This document shows positions 54,751 through 64,000 of a stretch of 64,000 bases of DNA, piece after piece (position 1 is the stretch's first letter; every line of letters begins with the position of its first letter). The stretch is from NCBI GenBank assembly GCA_948567375.1, contig OX419761.1, positions 40,054,501-40,118,500 on the forward strand. The letters are read 5' to 3'. This DNA comes from Lunularia cruciata. Lineage: Eukaryota; Streptophyta; Marchantiopsida; Lunulariales; Lunulariaceae. The notes beneath the pieces are model-generated. The model saw only the letters and a list, made by a program, of their open reading frames with translations, was not told the origin of the DNA and did not search any database. Made by a program: the position numbers and the translations under genes.

Positions 54751-55601
54751 ACTTGTCGAGGTTATCCATTCTTGAGTGGACATTCAGCAATGCGATGCCC
54801 CAATTGGTGACAATAAAAAAAACCACCATTTTGTCGTAGTTTCTCCTTATCTGCCGTGCCAAGTGGTCTTCGTTGAATTGCATCAATCTCTATTGGTGTT
54901 GGCTCCTCCACTTGTGTGTAGTGTATTGGTAGGCTTTGTGGAAGTCAAAGTCGAGACCAAGTTGTTGCTACCAAGGAATCAAAATGTTCGGCCAACCGCA
55001 TGGCTTCCTCCAAGTGTTGTGGCTCTCACATGGTTACCTCTAATTTGGTTCTCGCCTTCAAGCCCCTCACAAATTGATCCAAAGCTTCACCTTCTAATAT
55101 ATCTGGAATTTGCATGATGGTGTTTTGGAATTGCATGATGTAACTTCTTACAGAGCCAATCTATTTCAACTCTGCCAACTTATCCCGTGCAACTTGTGTG
55201 GCATTTATAGCTTAGAACCAACTAATTATTGCGCTCTTGAATTCTGCCCATGTCAAGATTGGTGTAACCATTTGTTGTTTGGCTTGCTCCACTCGGAATC
55301 TCCACCATAGCTTTGCTACTCCATCCAATTGGCTAGAAGCCAAGAGAATCTATTTTTGCTTGTCTTGTAGATTGGTAGCTTCAAAATAACATTCACAATC
55401 AAACACAAAATTCTCCACTGCACCCAAGAGATTCTTGCCTTCAAATACCTTGGGTTTAGGGAATCTGATCCGATCTTCTCCTTCTCGGATTGGTACTCTC
55501 TCCACTTGCTCTTGTTGTCAAAGATCTTATTCATCCAACAATCGAGTAAGGTACTCAATTTGTTGTTGCATAGCAAGGATAACATCAGGTATTGCCGCCA
55601 T
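54751..55601 (-). pseudogene. Gag of chromovirus D
   Basis: Starts at the ATG ending at 55601. Capsid sequence follows in broken frames. The single zinc knuckle (about 54791-54832) has lost its first Cys but keeps YCHQLGHRIAEC. Confidence 0.75.
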
Positions 55602-55872
55602 GGTTGCTCCTCTATCACACCACTCCCAATCTATCTAATTTATTAACACATAGAAACAGCACGTCCACCATTCTCCATAAGTTACAACCGGAAGCACTAA
55701 GGGTTCCTCAGATATGGTGATCATATGCAGAAAATCTTGTCCAAAGTGCGAGGTGATGAACTATGTGAAATGATGCTTGGGTAGTATTTGGATGCAAAAA
55801 TCCCAATGGTTTGGTGGAAGTGGATTTGGTGGTCCATAAATTCCATCCATCCCATTCCTGCTCTGATACCAA

Positions 55873-56298
55873 TGTAAAAGACTAAATCCGAAGTGAGAAA
55901 TAGGAGAATGAAAACTCACATTGGGACACTTGAATGAGGGAAAACTCCAAATGCCTAGCATGAGCTTTGGCTTTGGTATTTATAGGTAGCATACAAGGCC
56001 CTTGAGAAGCTTCTCAAGACGCTTCCTCAAGCCGCTTTCTTAGAGTGCAAGCCAAGTTAACTAGGAAGCTTCTCAAGCAGCTTCCTTCTAGAAGCTGCCT
56101 ACTTGGCGTGCAAGCTAAGCTAGTTGGAAGCTTTTAGAAGCTTCCTTCTAGAAGCTACTTACTTGAGGTGCAAGCTAAGCTAGCCGGGAAGCTTCCCAAG
56201 AAGCTTCCTAGATGCTTCCGGAATATTCTAGGCTACTTTGTCTTATGTGCTACTTCGTAAGCCCGACTAACTTCATCGCTAAACTCCATATTGTTACA
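55873..56298 (-). repeat. 5' LTR of chromovirus D
   Basis: Starts TGTAAAAGACT, ends ATTGTTACA. TATTTATAG near 55977-55985 (TATA on minus) and heat-shock-element match TTCCGGAATATTC at 56216-56228. Confidence 0.9.
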
Positions 56299-56690
56299 TC
56301 AAAGGTACTTGTATATGGAGAGAGATAAGATTGTTAGGTGATTCTCTCTATATCATGTGGCCTACTTGGCCTAACAATTTACTATGTTATTATGATTTTA
56401 ATAGTCAAACTAGAAGGCCCTACAAAAAAACATTTCCTTGTAGGAGGTGTAGGATTTAGAGAGACATGGTCCCATTCATGTGGTGATTTTTAGATGGCCA
56501 TGTTAGGGACATACTCATGCTAGCCAAGGTCAAGGTCTATAGGATCTCCATTCTGGTGTGTTTTGGGAGATGTTATGTATCCTACATCTTTAGGTTCATA
56601 AGTCCATTTTTCTAGCCTACATTTTGGAGAAAGTCTCTTTAATGGGTGATTTTCATACATGGGTAGTTGCAAGTATATATGAGGTCCATG

Positions 56691-57290
56691 CCCACTCAGT
56701 CCATTACATCTAACATATGCTTGAATCAGCTTGACATGCCCAAAGCTCACAAGTGTGTGAGTGGTGATGCTTACCAAACACATCCTATGCTACTCTATTA
56801 AGCCAAGGTTCCCAATCTAGGTCAAAAAATTTAGGCTCATAGCTTTACCTAACACTTGATGCTTGGATGCCTTTAACATTTCTTTAACAATGGTAATATT
56901 AGTAAAAAAAAACCCATTGCCCACTCCTTCTCATCAGCATTGGGTTCCACCAACTATTGTAACTATGATTCCTAAACAAGTTCAAACCTCCTTCTCAAAA
57001 AGTATAGGAGCTTAGGAAACTCATAAGTGTGACATAAAGCAGCTAAAGGTTGTCTAACAAGGTTCAATATGCCATAAGTGACCTATTAGCCACTATTACC
57101 ATCTTTGATTGGTACCCAACATCCAAAATAACATCCAAAATAAGGTGGTTTAGTTGTTGAATCCTATCATAAGTATATTGTAGAACCTCTCTAAGTAAGA
57201 GGTTTGTCCACCAATGATGAAAATGATGAGCTTGTGATCCCACTCTGGCTGCATCCAAGAACATGGTAGTTCCTATCCAAGAATGAATTT
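56691..57290 (-). pseudogene. Methyltransferase of MTase-gypsy copy 2, C-terminal half, inverted
   Basis: On the minus strand this block matches copy 1 from about 2870 to 3415. The frame 57064-57264 reads MFLDAARVGSQAHHFHHWWTN, the motif VIII region, better preserved than in copy 1. Further on come a TRD/motif IX-like LMSF..SYTF stretch near 57000 and a motif X-like stretch near 56850-56880. The junctions are at GGTCCAT (about 56690) and TTCTTGG (about 57285), adjacent in copy 1. About 600 bases were therefore flipped in place, probably with loss of the RT fingers next to it. Confidence 0.75.
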
Positions 57291-57299
57291 TTTTTGGGT

Positions 57300-57960
57300 G
57301 TTATATTGATGAAATTTTAGTCTATAGCACTACTATGGAGGAGCATGAGAGATCTTAGGTTGGTGAACTTCTATTGCCAATATGTTAGGTAATTTTGTGC
57401 CATTGCCAAGACCTTGACAAAGTTGACCAAGCTTACACAAGAGTAGTGTTGGAGAAATGAGTAGGAGAGAGCTTTTATAGAGCTCAAGGAGAGGTTGACA
57501 TCTACCCTTATTCCCAAGAGACCAATTAGAGGATGACCATTCCAAGTTCATACTGATTGGTGTATTTTTGGACTTGGAGCAATGCTCACTCAAAAAGATG
57601 ATGAGGGGAAAGAGTTTTTTATAGCCTATACTAGTCATTCCAACAATTTAGCAGAGGCAAAGTATAGTTCATATGAGAGAGAATGCTTGGCAATAATTTA
57701 GGCAATAGCACATTTATGATGTTACCTATTTGATAACCACTTCACCCTCATCAATAATCATTAACAACTTAAGTAGTTTAGATGAAGTTCAACAAGCTTT
57801 CAAGGTAGCTTGCACAATGGGTTGATTTTACAAGAATATCATTCATGGTTATTCACCAACCTAGAGTGGTGAACCATAATGCAGATAGGTTGAGTAGAAA
57901 CCCATGTCCCAACTTTTAGTATCAGATTGGAGCAAGTTGGCATGGTGAGATGGATGAGGA
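57300..57960 (+). pseudogene. RT end and RNase H of MTase-gypsy copy 2
   Basis: The RT active-site box reads YIDEILVYS at 57302-57328, with Glu for the second Asp. RNase H follows near 57530-57760 with HTDWCIFGLGAMLTQKDDEGK, YTSHSNNLAEAKYSSYEREC and an HFTLIN-type segment. The RT fingers and palm before the box are missing, next to the inverted block. Stops are frequent. Confidence 0.7.
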
Positions 57961-58089
57961 GATGGTGCCAAGTTGGCATGCATCTACCTTTCTATATATA
58001 TTTTTTGAGGCTTTGATGGTATCTCTCCCAACACATACAAGAGAAGTTGTTGAGGTCACCGATCCAAAGGGTTGGAGATATTGGTACAA

Positions 58090-58885
58090 GTTAGTGAGGC
58101 ATTTATGATGATGTTTTAATGATGGGTTATCTTTGCACTAGTGTTATGGGTGGCATAGTTGGTGCCAAGGACAACGACCGTGTCCTTTGGCTAGCCAGAC
58201 GGTTTAGATTGGAGGGAAGACATTTTCTTTGTATATGAGAGGATGGTAGAATGCAAGTAGTACCACTTTCATCTCAAAGACCACAATTTGCACATCATGC
58301 TCATGAAGAGCTAGGACATTTTAGAGTAAAGTGGAAATATAGCTTACTCTAGAGTCATTATTGATGGCGGGGTATGTAGACCAATGTATAGTAATTTGTT
58401 GCTAGATATGTGGTTTGAGACCTAGTTAGAGCATCATTTAATGCTCCTATGCCACAATTACACCCATTACCTATCATGGGATTAGGTTACTATTAGAGTT
58501 TGGACTTTGTTGGACCTTTACTATTGATTGTGAGACATCATTGGTATGTTTTGGTTATGGTTTCTCTCTAAGTGGATTAAGTTGGTGGTACTTCTTGACA
58601 AGTCTAGTGAAGGGATGGCTTACTTGTTCTTGGATAGGATTTGTAGTCAATTGGTGCACCAATTGAGATTTTGACTGATCAAGGTACAACGTTCTTAGGG
58701 GAGTTTCAAGTCTTGTGTGATAAAGCCTTGATTGATCATCATACTACCTGCTAAGATCACCCTAAGGCATATGGCTTAGTAAAGAGAGGTTCAGATTGTG
58801 AAGTGAGGATTGTGTAAGTATGGTTTGCAAAGAGGCCACTTGGGAGATTGAGATCTCTAGTTATCTTGGTTGGCCATGAGCTATT
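58090..58885 (+). pseudogene. Integrase of MTase-gypsy copy 2, truncated
   Basis: Matches copy 1 from about 3870. Pre-integrase sequence is followed by HHAHEELGHF (zinc-binding region, about 58285). The core has LDFVGPLLL near 58500 and ILTDQGTTFLGEFQVLCD near 58665-58720, which keeps the second Asp better than copy 1. The sequence stops at 58885, where the R5 repeat starts. Confidence 0.75.
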
Positions 58886-59820
58886 TGTGACAACCCGACA
58901 AATATCACTTGTGCGGTAATCAAGTAAATAAAGTTTGTTCCCGCAGAGATACGAGTCAAAAATGCCCAAATACAACGTCAAATGTCACATTGTAGTTCTT
59001 CTTGGTTGCATCTTTAATCTCTTAGGTAGAAACTACACCCAAAAGAAAGTAACAAGCATTGATTTGCAGTCCCATCACGAATTAACACTTCTTAATCACA
59101 ACTCCATCAAATCTTTCCAAACAATCTTGACTATGATGATTCAAGCTCTCCCAAAAGCGGCACTTCATTGCAAAATGACTTCACCTCAGAATTGTGTTCC
59201 ACCCCTCCACTGAAGGCACAACTTCCTTGATCCAAATTTCTTCACATCAACTTTGTGTTGCCTTCACAAATGCAAAATACTACCAACACTACAATTCCTC
59301 TCAGATCTGTCAAGGCATTGCTCCAATTGCACTTCACTCAAGATCAAACACACAAAATGAAGATCAAGGCTGCAGAATCCAACATCCAACATGCACACTG
59401 ACTTGCACTTCAAAATTCTTCACACACTCACAAACACAATCACAATGTTGATACTTGGAATCAAGCTCAAGCAATGAGCACTGCTTCACAACACTCCAAT
59501 GTCCAAGCAATTTAGATGCAAAGCCACAAATTGCTCGATACCTTTGGTGCTCTAGCTCCCACAATCTACTACAATTCTCACTCTACGAGTGCAAATCAAG
59601 AGCATTGTACATCTCTTGTTCAAACTCACCCTATTATGCTCTTGCTCCCACACTCTTACAATTCTCACTCTTTGATATTCTTCTCCCACTTGAGATTTCC
59701 TAAGACTCCAAAAAACTCCTTGATCTATCAAGTCTCTACCACTTGTATACATCAAAGCCCTAAAAGAGGACAAGATTTTAATCCACATGGCAAATCACTT
59801 GAATGTACATAGATTGCTCA
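58886..59820 (-). repeat. R5 LTR-like repeat, second copy
   Basis: Starts TGTGACAACCCGACA at the break in copy 2 and shares a GTAGAAAC.ACACCCAAAAGA segment with 37787-38700. No reliable coding frame, and the right end is approximate. Confidence 0.35.
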
Positions 59821-60557
59821 CATGGCAGTCGCTCAACTGTAGAATCTATAACACAATTTATTCCAATATTCTAGAGATAAGTAGCACTCAACTATTTTTC
59901 ATTGGCTAAGCAAACTATAACATGGTAATGCAGATTTCAATACATCCAATGCTCTTTGTAAGCTACAATTGGAAAGTTCAATGGTTCATCAAATAAGGTG
60001 ATCATATTCAAAAATATCCTAGACAAAGCTTGAAGTGATGAATTTTTGGAATTGTGCTTTGGTAGCACACTGATACAAAAATTCCGATGGTTTAAGGGAG
60101 TGTGATTTGGTGGTCCACGGACTCCATTTATTCCTACTCTAAATACCAATGAAAAATACTGAGGAGAGAAATAGGAGAATGGAATATCAAAATGCAAAGT
60201 CACATTAGAAACTTTGAAGTGAAGGAAACTCCAAATACTTAGTATGAGCTTTGGCCTTGGTATTTATAGAGAAGCAATACAAGGTTCTTGAGAAACTTCC
60301 TTCTAGAAGCCACCTATTTTACATACAAGCTAAAATAACTAGTAACTTGGTGTACAAGTTACCCAATCCTTGGAAAATACCTAGAAGCTTCCTACCAAGA
60401 AAATTTTTGGAGGCTTCTAGAAGATTCTACCAAGAAGCTTCTTAGATGCTTCTGGAACATTCTTAGAGTTCCTAGATGTATCTTTTTAGCTAATTTAAGC
60501 TTATTCTACTAACTTATTAGCCTTTGCTAGCTCAACTACTAACTCTGTATTATTACA
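59821..60557 (-). mobile_element. Relic E: 5' LTR and leader of a diverged chromovirus
   Basis: The LTR 60150-60557 starts TGAAAAATAC and ends TATTATTACA. It follows the layout of the A-D LTRs, including TATTTATAG near 60261 and a heat-shock-element match TTCTGGAACATTC at 60450-60462. Left of it the leader matches that of the family, with a changed primer site (TTGGTATTTAGAG on minus). The rest of the element is missing. Confidence 0.75.
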
Positions 60558-61171
60558 AGATCAATGTAGTGCAATTATGAGAAAAGAGAGGTGGATCAAA
60601 GAGTTGGAATAAGGCCAATGGATTATAGTAAGTATCCATGTAGAGGAGGCTGACCAACAAGCAATTTTAGTGATAAAAATTGTTTTGGTGGAAGTAGAGA
60701 TCACATCTGAAAGAATTGATAAACTTCTACTTAAAAAAAGAGGCTATGAGAGAACAATAGAAGGAAAGAGGGAAGTAGAGAAGCACATGCACCTCTTGGG
60801 AAAAATAGAGGTAAGAAAAAATACTCCATTAAATGTTTGAAAGCAAGTATGAGAAGAGAGAGTGCTCAAATGCAAAAAGATGTTAACACAAGAAAAGAAG
60901 AAAACTCATTTTTAAGAAGATTCAAACTCCTCTTAAGGGTTCATACCTAGCAAAGATAGTCCTATGCGCATTATGATACTTGCATTACCAACTCAACATC
61001 ATCAACAAATAAAGATTCCAAGGAAGAAAATGGATATAGATGATTTTTTGATCTCAAAGCAACAATGGGATTACAATATATTGGAAGATATGTGCAATCA
61101 CAAGGCAAACATGACAGGCCAACTAATTGCTTTGAAAGAACTTAGGGGGTGGTTTGAGTTAAAGCATATTT
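60558..61171 (+). pseudogene. Decayed Lys/Glu-rich frame of unknown function
   Basis: A plus-strand frame can be followed with several stops from about 60560 to 61171, with coiled-coil-like composition (EEADQQAILVIKIVLVEVEI) and a last part MDIDDFLISKQQWDYN. No family recognised. It may be an accessory or gag-like frame of an old element. Confidence 0.3.
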
Positions 61172-62147
61172 AATTGGATATATCATAACACTTCTCATTA
61201 CCATTTAAATGGTAAATATTTTACCATTTGATTAGTAATAATAATTAATATTGGCTTAAGCTAACCTTCTTGAGGTAGTTTAACTTAAGATAGCATCTTT
61301 AAAGTTATTCAAGCTTTAGCTACCCTTGCCTAAGGTATTTAAGGCCAAAGAATTTCACTAATTTACAAATTATGAAGTATATGAATTCACTAATCTAAAT
61401 ATATAGATCTTTTAATATTCATAGATATCAAGTGAGTTCACCAATTGAGTGAGAGATGTTTGAATACCCTGCAATTAATTGTGTTAATTCTAGGATATAC
61501 AAACATCTCTCACTTTAAATAATCAGATATCTATATTAGTTTCTATCTTGGATACCTTATAATTTGGTATTATATGAATTTTCAATGACATTAAAAGTAA
61601 GTATTATAGCAATCTTTGTGAAGTTTAACAATTTATATAGTTTGTAAGAAGATAAAAAAAAGAGATTTTTGCTAAAAATAAATACACATGTTTTGAAATT
61701 AAAATTTCTCTATCTAAAGATTTATTTCAGATTGAAAATTTTCAATTTATTTTAGTTTAGTTAAATTTCAAATTTTATCCAGATCAAAATTTCTAAATTC
61801 AAAAAAATTTATGTTGGAAGTTCAAATCTTTAAAAAATAATTACTTGCACTTCTTGAAAGAAATATTTGAATAAAATTTTCAAAAGATCCAATTTGAAAA
61901 GGTTAAAATTACATCAATCTGTTTCCTTTTAATTCAATATCAATGGATAATAATGGATTTTTTCTTGATGAACTATCATCTAGTTTCTAACTTCTATAGC
62001 TAACAACTTCTTAATATGAATTACATAAATATTTATTCTGAAATAAGCTTGTGTGTGAAATTATTCTAAATTAAGATGAAAAGATTGGGTATAAATTACT
62101 CTCTTGCAAGATGTATATGTTTGCTAAAATCTATTAGAAATTTTATT

Positions 62148-62243
<96 letters not shown>

Positions 62244-62309
62244 AATAAAAAACTCCTTAATATAATTATGTACTTACACATGCTAAAATAACCATGATAA
62301 TAATGTAAA

Positions 62310-62356
<47 letters not shown>

Positions 62357-64000
62357 TAAAAAACTCCTTAATATAATTATGTACTTACGCATGCTAAAAT
62401 AACCATGATAATAATGTAAAGAATATTTTTCTTCACAGGGTAACATGGTGAAGTCTAACTTATATAGTTAGATTTACTTTGAAATTTTTTTCTGTATTAC
62501 AATATCTTGTGGTAACTTATATGACTAGCAAGATATGTTTGATCATAGATATTGATGAGAATTGACCTCTTTATTCCTTAAATTTTGCTAATTATCCCAA
62601 ATTTTTCCTTTATTAATCACTAGTAGATCTTGCTTTTTGTCATAAGTTGATGAGGGGTTTGTATAAGTGGCCTTGAATTTTGTTTCTTATCCTTAGATGA
62701 TATGGAAAGTGCATTTTCTACAATTTATCCAACTTTCTCAAAGTTACTTGTAGGTTAATTGTTTATCCTTAGAGGATGTGTAAAACATTTTCTTTTATTC
62801 TATTGGTTTATCAAATTTCTAAACCTTTCCCCGATACTAATTATTCAACCCTAAACTTATATTACTCTCATAATGTGCCCATTCATATCATGTATCCTTA
62901 ACTTGTAATGGATGTGTCCTTTCACTTCTTTGTTTGTATGTAACTTACCATACCATACTTTCATACCTTACATGTATTAAGATTAAGATTACATGCCTTA
63001 CTTGGTCTAAGCCTGTATCTTTTACATTCAATATTATCTTTAGGTTTAATATATCTGCATATCAATCATTTGTACCAAATGGTATACTTTATTAAATATC
63101 CAACTGTGGCTTAAGACTCGTTTGTAAACCTGAATCTTTGTTATGTACACTGTTGTATATATAACATCAAAGTGCTTGAATCATATGTAACCAAGGATGC
63201 AATGTACTATACTTCATGTGGATATTGAAAGTGAGTGAAGGCAAACATCGTCGTTTACATCTAAGTAACTTATCGTTAGATTGTGGATTACAAGACTCAT
63301 TTTAAAAAAAGGAGAATTTTAATTTCAACTAGAAATGAAACTGGTCTTGATGATTCAAATGAAGTATGGTTTAATACGAGAGTACAAGTGGAGGAGAATA
63401 CACAATCAACGTGGGAATAAAATACAAACTATCAAGGAATTGATCTGTACTCAGATGTCTATGCAGGAGATTCATAGGAGCACTAAAATACCTTTTGTTC
63501 TTGGTTGGGTAAATATCATTTCATAATAAGGTAGTCCTCCATATACAGTTTATAAGAGCATTAAAATATTATCTTTCTTTTAGTTAACGATCGTTTCATT
63601 ATAGGGTAATGAAGGCTTTGGCCTATGTGTGTGGTTTTGTGCTGTACATGCTAACCTGATTGAGAGCAAGAAAATTATGTAGAAAACATTGAAAAAATAT
63701 GTGCTTGTCTTATATCGTAAATGGAGACCTGTAGTGACAATGGTTAAAAATCAAATGAAAGAGAGATGTTAAACAATAGAGAAGGAAATAGAAAACAATA
63801 ATTGCCAGTTATCAAAAGTAGTAGATCACAGCAAAAAAAGTGAAAAAAAGTTTATTCTTGGTTAAATGTTCTATAAAATACGTCAGTTGAAAGCGAGTAT
63901 TTCAAGAAAAGGCAAACATTATTTCACTATGTGAGTACAATAACAATCGACTTGCATCATTGTAGGACCAAAGATAAGATAGTAGTCATTCAAATTCAGG
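61172..64000. other. AT-rich stretch with microsatellites and short repeats
   Basis: No gene recognised. It contains a perfect 18-base palindrome at 61198-61215, a hairpin-forming inverted repeat at 61448-61514, the compound microsatellite below, and an imperfect duplication with period about 76 near 63478-63610. Confidence 0.5.
62151..62424. repeat. Compound (TA)n(TG)n microsatellite with duplicated 70-bp unit
   Basis: (TA)n at 62151-62204 runs into (TG)n to 62240. A 70-base unit follows (62243-62312), then (TA)n to 62353, then the unit again (62354-62424) with one visible base change. Confidence 0.9.

Larger units (their letters stand above)
50660..56298 (-). mobile_element. Chromovirus D: full-length Ty3/gypsy element nested in the methyltransferase of copy 2
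   Basis: LTRs at 50660-51073 (3') and 55873-56298 (5'). The target duplication TCAAA is exact (50655-50659 and 56299-56303). The primer site at 55860-55871 is a perfect TGGTATCAGAGC on the minus strand, and the polypurine tract lies at 51074-51087. All gag and pol domains are present but interrupted. Confidence 0.95.
50570..56690 (+). pseudogene. Methyltransferase of MTase-gypsy copy 2, N-terminal half, split by chromovirus D
   Basis: Motif I reads LDLFGRISTKL at 50596-50628, with two Gly changed. Chromovirus D (50660-56298) follows about 30 bases later. The reading resumes at 56304. Motif IV is RWPC-stop-GHTHAS with the catalytic Cys codon at 56501-56503 and TAG at 56504-56506. A second TAG at 56540-56542 also aligns with one in copy 1 (2717-2719). 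Motif VI is weak (ATTTTGGAGAAAGTC, near 56620). The plus-strand match to copy 1 ends at about 56690, where the remaining domain is inverted. Confidence 0.75.
40691..58885 (+). mobile_element. MTase-gypsy copy 2, split by a solo LTR and chromoviruses C and D
   Basis: Plus-strand segments: leader or LTR (40691-42239), gag (about 42480-43490 and 44205-44470), protease (49361-50210), methyltransferase (50570-50659, 56304-57290 with an inverted part), RT/RNase H (57300-57960) and integrase (58250-58885). Joining across C and D restores continuity with copy 1, with target duplications CTTTT and TCAAA. It is truncated at 58885, where an R5 sequence begins, so the PHD finger seen in copy 1 is absent. 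The 5' boundary is uncertain. Confidence 0.8.

Noticed and set aside
1-64000. An alternative genetic code or read-through of TAG, because TAG is frequent in otherwise coherent frames
   Set aside because: The same frames also carry TGA and TAA stops and frameshifts, and the two tRNA genes are ordinary. Decay of methylated CAG explains the bias.

Overview
The window looks like repeat-rich nuclear DNA from a large plant genome. Two nuclear-type tRNA genes (an intron-containing elongator tRNA-Met and a tRNA-Glu) are the only host genes I can support. Almost everything else is mobile-element sequence, mostly old, nested and decayed, with TAG and TGA stops at former Gln, Arg and Trp codons as expected from deamination of methylated cytosines. 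A gymnosperm or another large-genome seed plant is my best guess, at low confidence. I see no intact host protein-coding gene.

The most interesting content is an old Ty3/gypsy family, called MTase-gypsy here, present as two decayed plus-strand copies. Copy 1 (1-4991 and 10512-about 10930) reads gag with two zinc knuckles, aspartic protease, a DNMT3-like cytosine-5 DNA methyltransferase, integrase, and a C-terminal PHD finger. Copy 2 (about 40691-58885) carries the same gag, protease and methyltransferase, then RT/RNase H and integrase. The methyltransferase lies between protease and RT. An element with a DNA-methylation writer and a PHD-type histone reader in one polyprotein is unusual. Methyltransferase-carrying gypsy elements have, from memory, been reported from a charophyte alga and a dinoflagellate.

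Into these copies and other repeats four minus-strand copies of one younger chromovirus have inserted: A (4992-10511), B (23354-29008), C (44471-49360) and D (50660-56298). A LTR-plus-leader relic of a related element, E, lies at 59821-60557. B, C and D have perfect 5-bp target duplications; A has a near match. They carry a tRNA-iMet-type primer site, gag, pol and a chromodomain, and LTRs with heat-shock-element-like arrays upstream of a TATA box. No copy is intact; C has the longest open RT/RNase H frame.

Other layers: LTR families R3 (3422-3864, 29400-30165, 39806-40258), R4 (10931-11593, 22849-29053 split by B, 37101-37637, 40260-40690) and R5 (37787-38700, 58886-59820); the 3' end of a Ty1/copia element (11597-12265); a pogo-like DNA transposon with clear TIRs and TA duplications (14517-16392); a PIF/Harbinger transposase relic (18480-19400); and a LINE-like reverse transcriptase relic on the minus strand (30200-31600). 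The tRNA island lies in a repeat-poor stretch at 32700-37100. The last 3 kb is AT-rich with microsatellites.
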